64,000 nucleotides of DNA from contig JAFREE010000004.1 in the NCBI GenBank assembly GCA_019400425.1, positions 62,001-126,000 of the forward strand, read 5' to 3'. Made by a program: the position numbers and the translations under genes. Position 1 is the stretch's first letter. Every line of letters begins with the position of its first letter. Below, one piece after another: positions 33,004 to 46,700 of the stretch. The notes beneath the pieces are model-generated. The model had not been told where the DNA came from. It was given only the letters and a program-made list of their open reading frames with translations, and made no database searches. This DNA comes from Hymenochaete sp. R1. Its lineage: Eukaryota; Basidiomycota; Agaricomycetes; Hymenochaetales; Hymenochaetaceae.

Positions 33004-36000
33004 TCACCCGTTCCGCACGCTCGCACTCCCTCTCGAAGCCATCGCCGCGCTCACCTCCCCCACAACATCCCACAGCTCTGCCCAGTTCTCATTCACAGCG
33101 ACAGACTCCTGCCGAACACGAGCAGCCTTCGCTTCTTGATGCCTCGTCGCAGCAGCGTCCCGCGCTTCGATGTCCCCGAGGCTGTTGTGAACGAGCGCGG
33201 TCACATACAGCACGTCTTGGACGGCTGGCTGGATCTGGAGCGTCCGGTAGTCGTCTTCGGAGATTTGGAGATACGGGAGAGCGTCCCGGAGACAATCGTC
33301 TATGAAGAAAACACGCGGGTCAGATAGGAAGCAAAACGGTTTCAAAATGAAAGTGGGAAAAATGCTGACCACCGTCGTCCCTGCTGCATGCGATTATACA
33401 CCTCCCTAGTACATAGCAAGAGAAGGCACGGAGTTCCAAGTCATCTCCGTTGATGACCTTACGTGCACGTCAATAACCAGTGCAAAATGAGTTATAGTCT
33501 GTACACGTCACCTGAGGCATGACTTCTTCCACCAGTCTCCTTGACCACTTCGTCATGCCATACTCGAGCCCTACATCTGCCAACAGGACAGCCGCGAGTC
33601 TATACAGCCGATAACGGCCCTGGTACTCGGATTGCCAAATGGCTTTAAGAACGTGTTCTATGGACGTCCATCCTTGGTTCACTGACTGTGTTGGGCCATC
33701 GGGTTCAGGAGCACGTCATTTGGTACATTTCTTGATAGACGTAAGGCACAATCACGTACCCGCAATTGCAAAGCTCGATACAGCTGTCCTTCGATGCCGG
33801 GTGGGGCGTTTGCTTTGTTCAGCTTCAAGAAGGTGAAATCTCTCCATGTGGTAAATGACCCAGGCCTACGTGATTTTAGGAAGTTGTTCATTTGCCGAGT
33901 TTGACCTCTACAGTTATAGTGAGAAAAGTATGTTTAGTCAGACGATAAGTAGTGATGACGGTAATCTCACTTTCGAGATGCAAAATGCATCATTGTAATC
34001 CAGATCTCGCCAGACCAGTAAGCACCTTGATTCAGCGAAGAATCTAGCCCTCGCCATACGTCAGGATGTAAGAGGAAGGAAAGAGCTTCCTGCTCTTTAC
34101 CCTGTCTCGCGAGCTGATGCAGACTGTGAGAATAATGACCAATGAGTCGGGAGAGGGGGGGAAGGTATCTCACACTTGCTACTTTATTTTGGAACATAGT
34201 GAAACGAGAGTCATCGGAGCTACCAGCCTCCGTGAAAGCAAGAACAATGTTCTCCTCGATGGCTGCGAGGCGCTCACATCCTTCAAAACTCGTCAATAAT
34301 TGGTAGAATTAATGATCCAACAAGGAAACAAAAACGGCGGGTTACCTGCTAATCGCCATAGGACAGACTGCATTGCATGAAATGCCCATTGATCCTCTTG
34401 CGGTGTTGAGCTCCGAAAGTGAGAAGTAGCGTCATATATGCATTGCGCTAGGACGACTCGTTCGAACGAGTCGCTCATAGGTTGACCCTTCGCATAATTA
34501 AGAAAGCTTGAGGGCCTTCGTTCAGAGAAAAGAACGAACCTCTCTTAGAAGCTTTCCGACATCGTTGAGCACCTCCATGGCAGGAATATCTGGTTGCAAC
34601 TCGTTTAACGGCTCACGGTGTGTCCTCGTCTTTCCTTCTATTCGTCTCAAGAGACTCCACAATAGAAGCTAAGCAATCGAAACGTAAACTGGCTTCGAAT
34701 AAATACATACGCCATGCATTGTTGAAGTACGACATTGTCCCCGGAAGTTCGAGCTACTGTGATAGCTTCTAAGAGGAGCTGGAGAAACCATATCGAATTA
34801 ATGTCACTAGTTGATTCCTTCAGCCACTCACCTTACGAGCGGCGGGAGTCTGACCGTTAAAGATATGAGTTCGCACAAGATTTAGCATGGCAAGGTGCCT
34901 AAGTTCGCTACAGACACAATAAATGAGAGGAGGATGGATCAAGGCCGGTATAAAATAACTTACGAATCGGTCGACTCATTGAAACGTTGCTCAAAGAAAC
35001 GCCGTAGGCTTTCCGACGCTACCTGCCTATCACCATTGGCTCGAGCTCTCTCAAACCTGACAATGTAGCTTTAGAGACAATGTAGTGTTTTATTCGTGTA
35101 GAGAAGACGCGTACAGTTCATAAGGCTCCGGGTCAGCGGCCGGAAAGTGGTCATGAGATGTTTTTATGAGGTGCAAATCTGTAAAGTCGCCATAAGCTAT
35201 CCTAACGAATGAACAATCGAATTGAAGTCGACCGTACCGTCTCTAATTTTGTCATGCTCGCGACTGCGCGAACTCGAAGTACTCGGGGCGTTGTTTTGTG
35301 CCCACGCCTGGAATTCGTTCAGGAAGCCGATGAGCCCGATAAGACTAAGCTTTCGGAAAGCAATGAAGGCTCGTCTCGCAAAAAATCCAAACAAGGATCG
35401 TCTCTCCTAAGAGACACGTACTAGTTAGACATTTTGTCTATCTTTGTGATCTACATAATGGTGTGAAACCCACAATGGGAGGCTCGCGATCAGGACTCTG
35501 AGTATACTGTCAGAGGCAGGTTTAGGTCGATACGTATAGTAGCGTACCTCTTCTTCTTCTGGAATCCACAGAGCAGGGAGGTCTGAAAGTCACATCAGGA
35601 CCGCATACAGGGAAAGCCACGAAAAACAAGCTAACCTCCGAAGAAATCTGTGAGACGATGCGTCGAGTGTAGAAGTAACGGCTAATTTCGTAAACATATC
35701 AACGGATCAGCCTGATTTCGAATGAAGAAATTTGTACAATAGCTCACCAGCTCCTCGATCTTCTCCACTAACTTACTGAATTCCTCGGGACTGGTGCCTC
35801 CACGAAGATGTGCAAGTACCTGTTGAAACGTCCTCGGGCTGGCCACCTGAGTAAACATAAGCCATCTTACCTTGAAAGTTTCACAAGGAACGCACTTCAG
35901 ACATCTCATTTATGAGCAAGCGAAATACATGAAGAAGATATCGGTGAGAGAATTCCAGATGATCTTGCGGATGGAATATCCACAAGAGCACACCAAGTAG

Positions 36001-36090
36001 AGGTATATGGTACGGCTTCAATGATACTTCAAGTGATGACTGACATGTCTGGTCTCTTGATTTGCTTATTGAAGGTCTGGTGAATGGCAT
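33004..36090 (-). CDS. APC5: Anaphase-promoting complex subunit 5
   Basis: Seventeen predicted exons: 36090-35896, 35846-35748, 35681-35636, 35582-35548, 35497-35474, 35406-35238, 35196-35115, 35056-34964, 34907-34832, 34778-34707, 34668-34540, 34487-34346, 34280-33971, 33907-33760, 33685-33512, 33457-33373 and 33299-33004. They give about 724 residues. Family hallmarks in order are KPYHIPLLGVLLWIF, RRSLFGFFARRAFIAFRKLS, LRHLAMLNLVRTHIFNGQTP, ARKLLLEAITVARTSGDNVV, GCERLAAIEENIVLAFTEAG and VINGDDLELRAFSCYVLGRC. APC5 is a TPR scaffold subunit of the APC/C ubiquitin ligase that drives exit from mitosis. The donor of exon 10 is uncertain: I used GTATTT at 34706 because it alone keeps phase, and a one-residue difference is possible. 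The donor of exon 5 (GTGGGT) is also tentative. It is divergent from NOC3. Confidence 0.86.
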
Positions 36091-36305
36091 CCTGATGGTG
36101 TGTTATTTTGTCGTTGTCGTCGCGTATGAAGAGCAGTACTAGTAGACCAGAACTTGAAAGCGGTGGAAACAGACGTGAGCGCGTTCATTGACGCGTCTCG
36201 CAAATTGCCGAACCCACAATTTTGAGTGTGGACCTACCGGCGCCAGCCAGTGTAACTTAACCGCAACATCTCAAGTGAGTAACATCATCCTTCTTTTTCA
36301 TAAGT
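36091..36305. promoter_or_regulatory. Shared divergent upstream region: APC5 and NOC3, with an ACGCGT box
   Basis: 215 nt between starts. ACGCGT at 36191-36196 matches the MluI cell-cycle box (bound by MBF in yeasts) and lies near the middle of the spacer. Both genes have cell-cycle or growth roles, so the position is suggestive; use is inferred. Confidence 0.45.
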
Positions 36306-39178
36306 ATGGGTATCAAAAGCCACGTACAATCAAAAAAAGCCGTTGCTAATGTGAGTAGCCTTGGTTGGAATTGTCGAATCTCGCTGAAGGCAGTGTAGGG
36401 TGCATCGAAGAAGAAAGCCAAGCTCAGTCACACAGGAAATGCATCGGCCAAGGGAAAGAAAGCCGGGACGTCGAAACCAAAAGATAAGGAGAAGGGGAAA
36501 GGGAAGGATCATGCATACAATAGACCAACCATATCCATCCCTGTCCTTGATCGTGATGAAGGGAGCGGTGGGGAAGTTTCCGACGAAGACCTCCAGTTTT
36601 TCGCGGAAAATCAAGCAGCGGCGACTGGGTTCGTGCACAACCTTGACGTCAAAGGTATTCAAAGGTGAGAACGTCATTGAACTATATTGAAAAGCTTTGC
36701 TAACGTGCGCTGAAGGAGCAAGAAAGAACAAGAGCGATTACATAGGCTGTCCAAACCACAATCAACGCGTATCACGAACGATGATGATCTGCCTTCTCTT
36801 GATTCCCATAGCGAAGATGAAGGTTCATGGAGCTCGGGAATTGACAGCAATGAGGACTTGATGGGTCAGGAATCTGATTCGGAAGAAAGTGGTTCGTCAC
36901 CCTCAACTCATCGGGCGCAACGAGCGGATCGCAATGGACCAAACGAAGAAATGCCGTACGAGAAACTTCCGAGGAAGAGACGGAGATCCTGGGATTCGGA
37001 AGAAGACGAAGGTATCTCGAGACTTCCAATAAAACTTCAAGACGGAAAGGTCCAGGAAGTAAAAGGGAGGGTGGTTCTGCAGGGTACGGGAAACGACTCG
37101 GAAGTTTCAGATGAAGATGAAGTCGCGGCGGTAGCGCAGGAGACTGTGAGGAGGGACGATGTTGCGACAGGTGCTCGGTTCGGGAGACCAGCAGTAGTGG
37201 ACGTGGTGACGACGAAGTCCCGAAAAGCAAGATTACAAGCAGCGAAAGAACAGATTGCGTCCATCAGCCAAGAAATTATAGGAGATCCGGAGAATAGCGT
37301 GTGTCTTCCCGCTGGGTAGCAATCTTTTATCTGACTTTCTTTTAAGCTAGGACTATTGCGCAGGTTGCATACATTCTCCCTCCCGAGCATTTCGACACCG
37401 ACCCACCCAGAGCCTGTGGAAAATGATGTATTGATACGGAAGCTTGCTCTCTTGTCGCAGTTAGCTGTTTTCAAGGACATCGTACCGGGCTATCGTATTA
37501 GACCTCTCACAGATAAAGAAAGGGCGGAAAAGGTCAGCCAGGTCGTGCAACACACGAGGGACTTCGAACAGGGTCTTGTCAATATATATCAGCAGTATTT
37601 ACGGATTCTTGAAGCCGACCTAAAAGGTACGCATATAATAATGTCTCAAGAAGTGATTATAAGTTGAGAATGTTGTAGGCAACGGCGAACTGGCTCCTAC
37701 GGCGTTACAATGTATCTGTCGCCTATCGACTGAACTAACCCACTTCAACTTCCGCGTCAATCTTATGACCACCGTAGTCTCTCAAGTCAGCAAGAAAAAG
37801 TGGGATAAAGTATGTTCACTTCGAAGCCTATATCAATGTTATACATGTGTGACTTTGAAATGTAGGCTTCGGAGCTCTGTCTCAAAACCCTGTCCAGCGT
37901 TTTGCGTTCTGACCTTACGGGCCAAGCGTCTCTGGAAGTCGTTCGCCTACTAAATCGCATGATCAAAGAACGTCACTTCAATGTGCACCCTAAAGTGATG
38001 TTTTGTCTCCTTGATCTCCGGCTTAAAACGGAGCTTGGGGGCATCCGTGCCTCTCAATCTAAGGCTGATAAAGAGCAACCCGGAGACGGTCTGTCAAAAG
38101 GCAAAGCCGCTGCTCGGAGGGCGAAAGGGAAAGCAACGGCAACACCCCATTTAAGCAAGAAGGCGAGGAAACGGGCAAAAGAATTGAAGGATATAGAGGA
38201 TGAAATGCAAGAAGCTGACGCAGAAGTGGACCGGGAGGAGCGTGCAACAGTGGTATGTTGAACTCAGAAGCATGAGCATTAACGCGGTCACTCACTCTTT
38301 CGAAAGCAAACGGAAACCCTCAAACTGTTGTTCGTTTTATACTTCCGGATTTTAAAAAGCGAGCGACCTTCGCCGTTGTTGCCTGCCGCTCTTCAAGGGA
38401 TTTCTCGCTTTGCGCACCTCGTTAATATCGATTTTTTCCGTGATCTGTTGCAGGCTTTGCGGGAGCACATTACGCGCTCCGATACTGCATCACAGGTTGA
38501 CGACGGCTCACCAGTCGCTGATGGTGAAATCCACCGTGATGTACAGGATATGCATCTTCGACTCCAATGCATTGTAACAGCTTTTGAGCTTCTATCTGGT
38601 CAAGGTAATAAACCGTTTCACATTCAATGTAGACTTACTCTAATAGCCTTCTGAACTTAGGCGAAGCTTTGAACATCGATCTGACGGATTTCATTAACCA
38701 CCTTTTCGCTCTCATCCTTCCCTTGAGCAACACCTTTGGAATAGAAGATGCCGTACTAGGGACGAAGAAAACGCATGGAAAGGCCGCACTCAACGACTCG
38801 CCAGCGAATATGCTTTTCCGGGCTTTACACCTGACTTTCGCTTCCCGATCAGTTACAAGCAAGTCGCCTCCCTGGCGAACGGCGGCGTTTGCAAAGCGAC
38901 TGCTCATGGCTTCATTGCACTTCCCACCCCGGACAACCGCTCGGACGATTGACTTCATCAAGACGCTCTTTGTTAAAGAACCAAAGCTGGAGGCACTTCT
39001 TTCCGCGGACGACAGGGTCGCAAACGGCATCTATCGACCAGATGTAGACGATCCGCAACTAAGTAATGCATTTGCCACGAATCTATGGGAGTTGCATATC
39101 CTATCGGAATCACACTTTGACGAAGCCGTGCGAAACGCAGCAAGGGAAGTTTTGCAACATTCGCATGAACAATCGTAA
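36306..39178 (+). CDS. NOC3: Nucleolar complex-associated protein 3 (Noc3)
   Basis: Exons 36306-36350, 36399-36664, 36716-37298, 37347-37626, 37679-37809, 37866-38252, 38307-38604 and 38661-39178 encode 835 residues. The N-terminus is Lys-rich (KPKDKEKGKGKDHAYNRPTI). Conserved stretches include EDLQFFAENQAAATGF, KEQIASISQEIIGDPENS, LLSQLAVFKDIVPGYRIRPL, TDKERAEKVSQVV and YQQYLRILEADLKG. A CBF/NOC-type helical region follows, including LFVLYFRILKSERPSPLLPA and GISRFAHLVNIDFFRDLL. Noc3 works with Noc2 in maturation and export of 60S pre-ribosomes, and in yeast also in replication licensing. A Lys/Arg-rich insert (KGKAAARRAKGKATATPHLS) lies at 38090-38160. The length and motif order fit the family. 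The third acceptor (GAAG at 36715) is weak but required by phase. Confidence 0.92.
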
Positions 39179-39839
39179 AATCGTTATTGTGCGAGGCCGG
39201 ACTTTAGGGTTTACTTCCGTTTATGTACTGCATTGTACCGTTTCTATGTATGCTGAAGTCAAGAATGGAATGGAACACTAGGTGGCAGGACGGCGATCAC
39301 CTACGGTAGCCCGAGTCTATCTTATCGTCTGATAAGATGATGTTTGGTTTTGTTGGCCTTTGCAAATTCCTCAAGGCAAGTCAAAGCATGTTAGATTGCT
39401 GTATGTGGTAAGACTCTTCGCGTTCCAACGGCCTGAAGGTAGGATGTGACCACCATCTGATGCGATCGATCACTCTTTCTTGGCTGCTGGTTGCTACAGG
39501 TCAGTGGTAAGGCCTGAGGACGATAAACTCGGATGTATCCGAAAGGCAGATTGCTCGGTGATACGGCAGCAGCGAACGCACTCGGTTTGATTGTCAATGA
39601 CTATATCGTCTGTCTTTGTGTTTTGCTCCTATTAATATTCATATGCAGGACCATCGACCCGCATATACTACGCCATCACAAGGCCCCGAATTGTCATTGT
39701 GCTGGTACTACTATGGTAAAACAACTGAAAGACGACACGGGAACTAGACCTTAAAGAAATATATTGGCTTACCCACTGTTGCATTCCGGAACAAAAGACG
39801 CAAATTCCTGAATCAAAGAAACCCTGCAGCTGACCACTA

Positions 39840-39867
39840 GAAGTCCCTTTCGTTTACAAGGGACTTC
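39840..39867. repeat. Perfect 10-bp inverted repeat with 8-nt loop
   Basis: GAAGTCCCTT, an 8-nt loop, then AAGGGACTTC. It would form a stable hairpin in DNA or RNA of either strand. It lies about 660 nt after the NOC3 stop in the gene-poor stretch, too far to be the normal NOC3 3' end. Confidence 0.85.
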
Positions 39868-40069
39868 AGCGGGGATGAATTTTCACCTTTTATGGCGATG
39901 CTTATCGCAACAAATCCCGTGCGCGTCTTGTGCACTTGAAAAAATCGATATGAGAAACCCCTTTATTTCCGTGCGTTCATGTGTGGAAGTAGCTTTGCTC
40001 ACGCAGAAAGTTTAAGAGGATAATCCGAATCACCGTGACCTGAGCCTGAACTGTCTCTAAGAATAAGTT

Positions 40070-40749
40070 GTGAGAAAGGACCGGAAGCAATCCTCTAAGG
40101 GGTGCCGATCGGGTCTGCCGACGGTCCAGGAAGAAGCCCACGCATACAAACTTGCTTCCGTTGAGGCATTCCAGCTAGCTTTCCAGCTGATCGCTAACGT
40201 TCCGGGTATGGATTATTTCTCATTTTCAGACCAAACATATCTGTTGATCGATGGAGCAAAGGATAAGCTGATTGCTTTTGACCTGGGAAGAATCATGTGA
40301 GACGTCCGTCAGAAGCAACTTGGCAACCCTAGCATCAACATCTTCTCAAAGGACGAAGAACGCTTAGCGGACTACGGAACTCTCCTACCGGGTTGTCCGG
40401 TAATAGATGGTCCTTCCAACGACTCTGAGCGTAAAGGCGGAGGCCATCCGATGGCCACCGACGGCTTCGGCAACTGCCAGTGAGCGGAGACGAGGAAACG
40501 ATAGTCGTCGGCGCGTCCCAAATTCAGCCGTCAGGCGTGGGGGTCATCGCCTTCGAGAGCAACCTGAGGCCCCCAATTGCCATCTTTGCAAGTTTCAAGC
40601 CAGCTACTGGGCGCATGCTAATCCGATATGAACGCGGTCACGCATGGCCCGGTGTTCCGGACACATCTGCGCTGGACTCCTCGAGCTCCGACTATTGGCA
40701 AATACGTGTTTCCAAGCTCGTTCAAAGCACCGGTTCACCGACCGAATGA
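40070..40749 (+). pseudogene. Coding-like block with an in-frame stop and a frame change (possible decayed gene)
   Basis: In one frame, HAYKLASVEAFQLAFQLIAN leads to TYLLIDGAKDKLIAFDLGRI. After a single TGA at about 40298 the same frame continues with NPSINIFSKDEERLADYG and PMATDGFGNCQ. The next stop overlaps a different frame that continues with PSGVGVIAFESNLRPPIAIF and RGHAWPGVPDTSALDSSSSD. The composition looks protein-like throughout, but no intron of normal length can remove the stop or restore the frame. I do not recognise a family. A chance open region remains possible. Confidence 0.25.
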
Positions 40750-43700
40750 CCTTGTATTCGCTCACCTTTTTTCTCCACCTACATCTAAATCTCTAAGTTT
40801 TTCGATCTGCTAGTTTCAATGTTGCATTACTAGGGGAGCATTCTCTACGAACTCTGCACTCTTACGGGTAAACCAGTTTGTTCGCTATTCTTCGACATTG
40901 TTGAGCGAGATTTCAGATGTTGGTACATCAGTTACGAAGTTTAACCCCTAAGAACAGCTTCGGTCCAGGAACGGCCTGTCAAATACTCAAGAAGTTCATC
41001 CATCGGAGCTTGATTCGGATGACTTCTGTGCTTATGCCCGTATTCGTCTTCATCTTTGTTCTTGGAAAGTGTAGCCCGGTTCGAAGCCATAGGTGACAAC
41101 AAAAGACGCGATTATCGATGAGTTCATGTGCACAGTAATAATATAGGAGTCGAAAGTGCGAAGGCCGGGTGTCGAGGTGACGCAAACTCAAGCACAGCTT
41201 GCAACGAGGATTTGGAGCTGTCTCGTCATAACTAGCCGACATCGGTGTAGTGAGAGTAAAGGTAACAGGAAATTCGCCAGAATTGCATTCCTCCTGATTC
41301 GAAGGTCGAAGGATGAATCACGGCTTGCGTCAGCGCGCGCCTAGCGATGAAGCTTGTTCCAAACGCCAAACGCACGATCCACGAGGTTCAGTCCGACATC
41401 TTCGTATACCCTGTCGGAAGGCCCTGCTCGAATGGAAGACCAACAATTGCTCGTATTTTCTTTTAAAAAATCGTCGGTGGCGGTTCATGTGCTAGAGCTG
41501 AACAAGTATTAATCAAATATAAACTGTAGCATAGTTTTCTGCGAAATGAAGTATACAATTGAGCTCACTATACAATATTGCATTCATAATTTGGAGAGGC
41601 GCAAGCACAAAGAACCGTGATAGGAGGAATGTATTGACGGTCTAATTTCTCATCGATAATCCATTCGCCAAATGCACATCTTCCAGTAGGTTGGATCAAA
41701 CTGGAAAAGTCATCTCGTTCGACTCTTTTGACGTCCAGATTAGAAGCTGTCCCGTGAACCATCCTTCCCTGGCAACGGGGCCTGACCTTGAGTAAACTAT
41801 GTATTTCGGAAGAACCTCCGAGAACAATGCAAGATAGATAGTTCTGGAGGTAGATGTGCCTTCTGAGCGCAAGATGCTTTCAAGAAGATTGATCATGAGT
41901 GCCTCTTCGCGTAACTTAGAGGTCCTATTCCTCCGGTACTTTCACCTAAAGAATCAGTAAGTGAGAATACTTCAGGAATTTTAACCGATAAAGAGTGGAT
42001 AACTCAACTCATATCATTCCTCGCATAGCTAGTAATGACTCTCCGGAGTATAGTTACTTTGTATAGGGGCAAGACAATTTAATTGACTGGGGCGGACCTT
42101 TGACTACAAGAACAAAAACTTTACGGACCGCATCCGATTGCCGACAGAACAGCCTCGCTCGAACTTTCAGCAAGTTCTCAAAGATCGCAACAACACTGAG
42201 GTCGATAGCATTTGCACTCGCCTCGAGGTATGCCTTGATTATTGCTGTGGACATTTGTGACAACCACGTGTAGCGCTGCCCCACCCGGCTTACGGAGATT
42301 CGGAACGGGAGCTTTTTTGTACTTTGTACTTGCCAAGTATTGCTCTCAGAAGTAACTTCGATGTTAGTTCGGACCTCTCACAGTATATCATGACTCTGAG
42401 TACACGATGACGGAACCGCGTGTTGGAACAGTTGTCTTTTCTTGCCTCGTGCTTCCGCTTTCCTTTGTCCTCCCATATAAGGAGTTATGTGGGTCCCACG
42501 CAACTATTTTGGGCAGCGGCAAGTCGTAAAGGCGCAGAGCTCGGGTAAAAATGAAGCTGATCCATTCGGCGACTGTAAGTGCGGCTGCCGCGTTGATGTA
42601 CAATCAAGCAGATTTGTGAGTCTTCACCTACTTCAAGGTATCTGGATCAGGCGATAAACAAGGAAATGACGAGGTCTCACCTCATACCATTACCATGACC
42701 AACCAGCAGTTCACCTTTCGGACCAGAGACCCGACTTCGTATCGCATCGACTACATCGTACTGCTAGTGGTTATCGCCGCTCTCCGTACAATTGGATGCC
42801 TCGGCCCGTCATATGACACATGTTCGCGCCCTCCTACGCCCCAACTCAAAGGGATGCCAGTACCAGTAGGCGAATGCACATTTGAAAATATAGTTGAGCG
42901 GCTTCTCATAAATGCGCATAAGATAAAACACCACTTTATACGGCGTTTTCTCGAACAAAAGGAGGGCCGAAAAGGGTCGCACCTTGCGCGGATAAGTGAA
43001 CGAAGCGCCGCAAACCCTCGGAGACACACACAACGGATCCTGACTACGAGAAAGCCAACGCCGTCGTATTTATAAGCCCGCCAATAGACATTGAATACAT
43101 AGCGTACTGTAGAATCAGTCACACCGATGACATGACCGAGGAGTCGCAATGTACCTTGGAAGTTAAAAGAGCATGTTCATGCTGATCAGGACCTAGGCGC
43201 GTTCAGCCCTCATCGAAAGAGCGACGAGTCGACGGTTAACTTCGCAAGAAGGCAGGTAGAATCCGAAAGGTCGGAAAGGGCTCTGATGTGGTGGCGGTCA
43301 ATTGAAAAAGTTCGTATGAGGGCCTAGGCAAAGATGCGGAGAAATGAGGGGTTTACCTGCTTGCTGTTTCACACACCCGCTGTTTGATCGGAGGCGATAA
43401 CCACGTGAAGGAGGAATAAAACTTTCTACATGTCCCACCTCCGTATTAACGTCCAGGCAGCCAGAGATAGCCTTCGTGTTGATTCACTGTTAAATCAAGT
43501 CGTCGTTGCGCTGTAAATACTGAAGCACGGGAACAGTTGCAGGCGTGTAGACGATACAGCAGTTCAGTTACCCGTTTCCAAGAAATTTAAGCCATCATCT
43601 AACGCGTCACTTCCTTCATATTTATATGAACAAAATCGAGCCAGAAGTAGATGCGAGGTAGAAGAGATGCAAACACTACTTCAAGTTAAGTTATGTAGTA

Positions 43701-46700
43701 TGTGCACTATTTATCACGTGCTTGGTTTTGAGGGACAAGCGAAGTGACACGTCCATAAATTCCAAAGCGCCCTTTCTTCTTTCCTTATTCCTACTACCAC
43801 TGTTACTGTGTCTCGTTCATGGATCATTGGATGTTCTGCGAGAATTTCGCGCGTTACCCCATTCAACAACGATTACCCGCTTTGTCGTATCTTCTCAGCC
43901 ACTAGTCGTTGTTGAGAGGGATCAGGTGGCGCCGGACGGGTGGGACCACCTGAACCTTCTATCTCAACGCATTTCAGTCGCCCTAGAGCAGAGGTTGTCC
44001 GCGGTCTTCTGCTCGTCCGAAGTCATGCGTCTCGTCTCAAGGAAGCTACTCTCCAAATATCCGAATCACTATTCACATTCAACCACTCCCGGGCATTCTG
44101 CATGCGCCTGTTCATCGGCATGCCTCATTCGGGATGCTCAAACTACGAGCGTGGATACGTCGTTGTTCATTGGGCAGAGCTACTTAACGGGTCGCAGCTC
44201 AAATGAGCGTGTGCGCACGCGCACGTATAGCGAACAGGCGTCATGAGATATTCTGCGCGCACTTTCGTTTCGGAAGCTTTTCACTTCTGTTACTGCCCAA
44301 TTCGGTCGGACCGGAGATGAATATGGGTTATGAATCGTGCTGCGCGAAGCTCCTTCGACCCCATCTTTGTCGCATGAGGAAAGGAGTCAAAGGGGTGTCA
44401 CCTTCGCGAAGCGCAATTGACTCGAAGGTACGTACCATTGAGTAGCGTTGGTGGGAAAGGAAAGGTGATACGACTTCTAGGCAAGTCTGGGGTTTCGGAG
44501 TCACTGGCGTTGTGTGTATACCCATTGAAGTTTCTATATACACGCGAAAGTTCTTTGTTGCCAGTAAAAGGCTCGTCCTTCTCAACGCCAAGGGTACGTA
44601 CCCTCTCCGTGGCTTTGGCATCTAGCGCGCTCTTGAAAGCCTGGACGCTCTCTCGTATCTCGGGAAACAGTCGATTAGGGTGTCCGGCCTGGCGTCAACG
44701 ATGAAGACTCAAAATGATTGAGCACGATTCTCATCGGGATGACCTCGGTATCTTTGAATCTCATTCGATAGACTGTTCTGGAGGGGTATGCTGGAAACGA
44801 ACATCCAGTTGCGGTGTGTACAGTGTTGCATGGAGACAGCCTCGATGATAGACAAACTCTTCAGCATGTCAAGCTCCTATCTTATCGCTCGTTCCATCGG
44901 CATTCACGGTCATACAACTGGAACCGTGCAAGGTGAAAATGGTAGAGAGGTACTTATGTTGAATGGTAGAAACAGTGATTCGCCATCCTTGAGCCAAGGT
45001 GCATAGTTGACCGAGAATCAATTGTCATCGCCTGGACAATACTCAAATATTTCCATTGAAAACAACCTGTTTTTTTTTCAAAAAAAAAAGCTTCCACTCC
45101 TTACCCCTCGGGCACGACGTTGGCCAAGCAATCCCTTAACTTCGGCCACGGATCGGATCGGTGAATAATAATAATATTCGTGTTCGCGCCCGGGAGCGCC
45201 GTTTGGTTGTGTTTTATGTGGCTGACGTGCGATGCCAATGCCCACAGCCCATTACTTGCACCAAGTATTTCATATACCAATCGAAGTCATTCATCTCGCC
45301 TCACGTCGTCTCTGTCCCTGATAGCTGTTGGCGAGAGTGCTTCTTCGTACGTACAGCCTCTCAAAGACCCCGCTATCATGGCTTACACTTTTACTCTCCA
45401 ATTCGCAGGGTCGACCGTACCATTTATGGATTATAAGGTCTGGTGCATATCGTGATCTTTCCTAGCAATCAAGGTAACCGTGAGATCATTGCGAGCCTAA
45501 TCTGTTTCAGAGTATCTTCGTCAAACACTTTACTTGGATCGAGAGCGGTGATCTTACGCACGAGCACATGGCCTCTCAAGAGTCCGTTGGTTTGTACGGA
45601 TCAGTTCCACCCCGCTCACGACGGCATCTTGCTATCCAGGGCGCTAGCAACAGGCGCAAGGCGTCTACGGTTTAAGTCATGGCCCGGGATATCGGAGCGA
45701 GGGAAGGTCACCGGTCAACCCGGCAACAAAGCAAAGACTTTTTATTCAGGCCCTGCCTGTTCATGACTGCCCATGGTCGAGGGGTGCTATTACATGCGAA
45801 ACGAGTACGGGCTGGCTCGGCTTGGAAGTGCGCTACTGCGAGCGTTCGAGATTGGAGTTGAGGCGAGTTGTCGAAATCCATGAACGACGGACATAATATA
45901 TAGGATGAAAATTTTCTTTGATCCTCTCAAGCCGAGGGATGACCAGGAGATTACATCTCTTCTGTTCATCTATTACCTCTCATCGCCATCTATAACCGTG
46001 CGAATGGATTCCGCGTACGTACGTGTTTCTTTGAGATGTCTGTCTTAGGATGATGTTGCAGGCCGTACGGCGTTTAGTGTTTCAAAGATGGCTTACCTTA
46101 AAGTCAAAGGAGTCAAAGGGCTACCGACATCCCTGACCTTGATTACTTCATCCGCCGCAATATATGAGAGACTACGTACACACGCTTTGAGTCCTCCCGC
46201 ATTTGCACACGAACAAAAGGCGACTTCTGTATTGAGAAGGTCGGGCGTCTGGGGTGAACTAAGACAAATGGAGTTGAGGGTGTGATTCTTCGGGACTCAC
46301 ATTCAAAAGAAAATAAAAACTTCTTGCTTCTTTCTTCGGCGTTATGCCAGCGAGAAGAAGTTGTTTTTGAAATTTGTGAAAGAGTGAGACGGGAGACCTG
46401 CCCTATCAAACCGGCACGTCTAACATTGGAAACCAAGCCGGCTTCGGTGGTGACTTCCTGAAGTTCTAATGAAATTGAGAGTGAAGGAAGCGGGAGAAGT
46501 GATTGCAGAAGGTATCCCGTATCTGGGCAGATCGTGCTTAAAATCTGGTTGCGCAGCCAAGTCAGACTCGCTTTGAATACAGTACGAAAAAGAAATCCAT
46601 TTTATTCGTGTCAACAGAAGAGACAAAAAAAATAGGAATAGATAATGTATACATTAGAATGTCTTGTCTTGTCTTCCGGTCACGGTTCTCTGTGTGGGTA

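Noticed and set aside
43722..44246. Plus-strand frame of 174 residues with a hydrophobic segment (APFLLSLFLLPLLLCLVHG)
   Set aside because: No family motif, no splice partner, and the frame lies in a region otherwise without coding signal. It could be revisited with transcript data.
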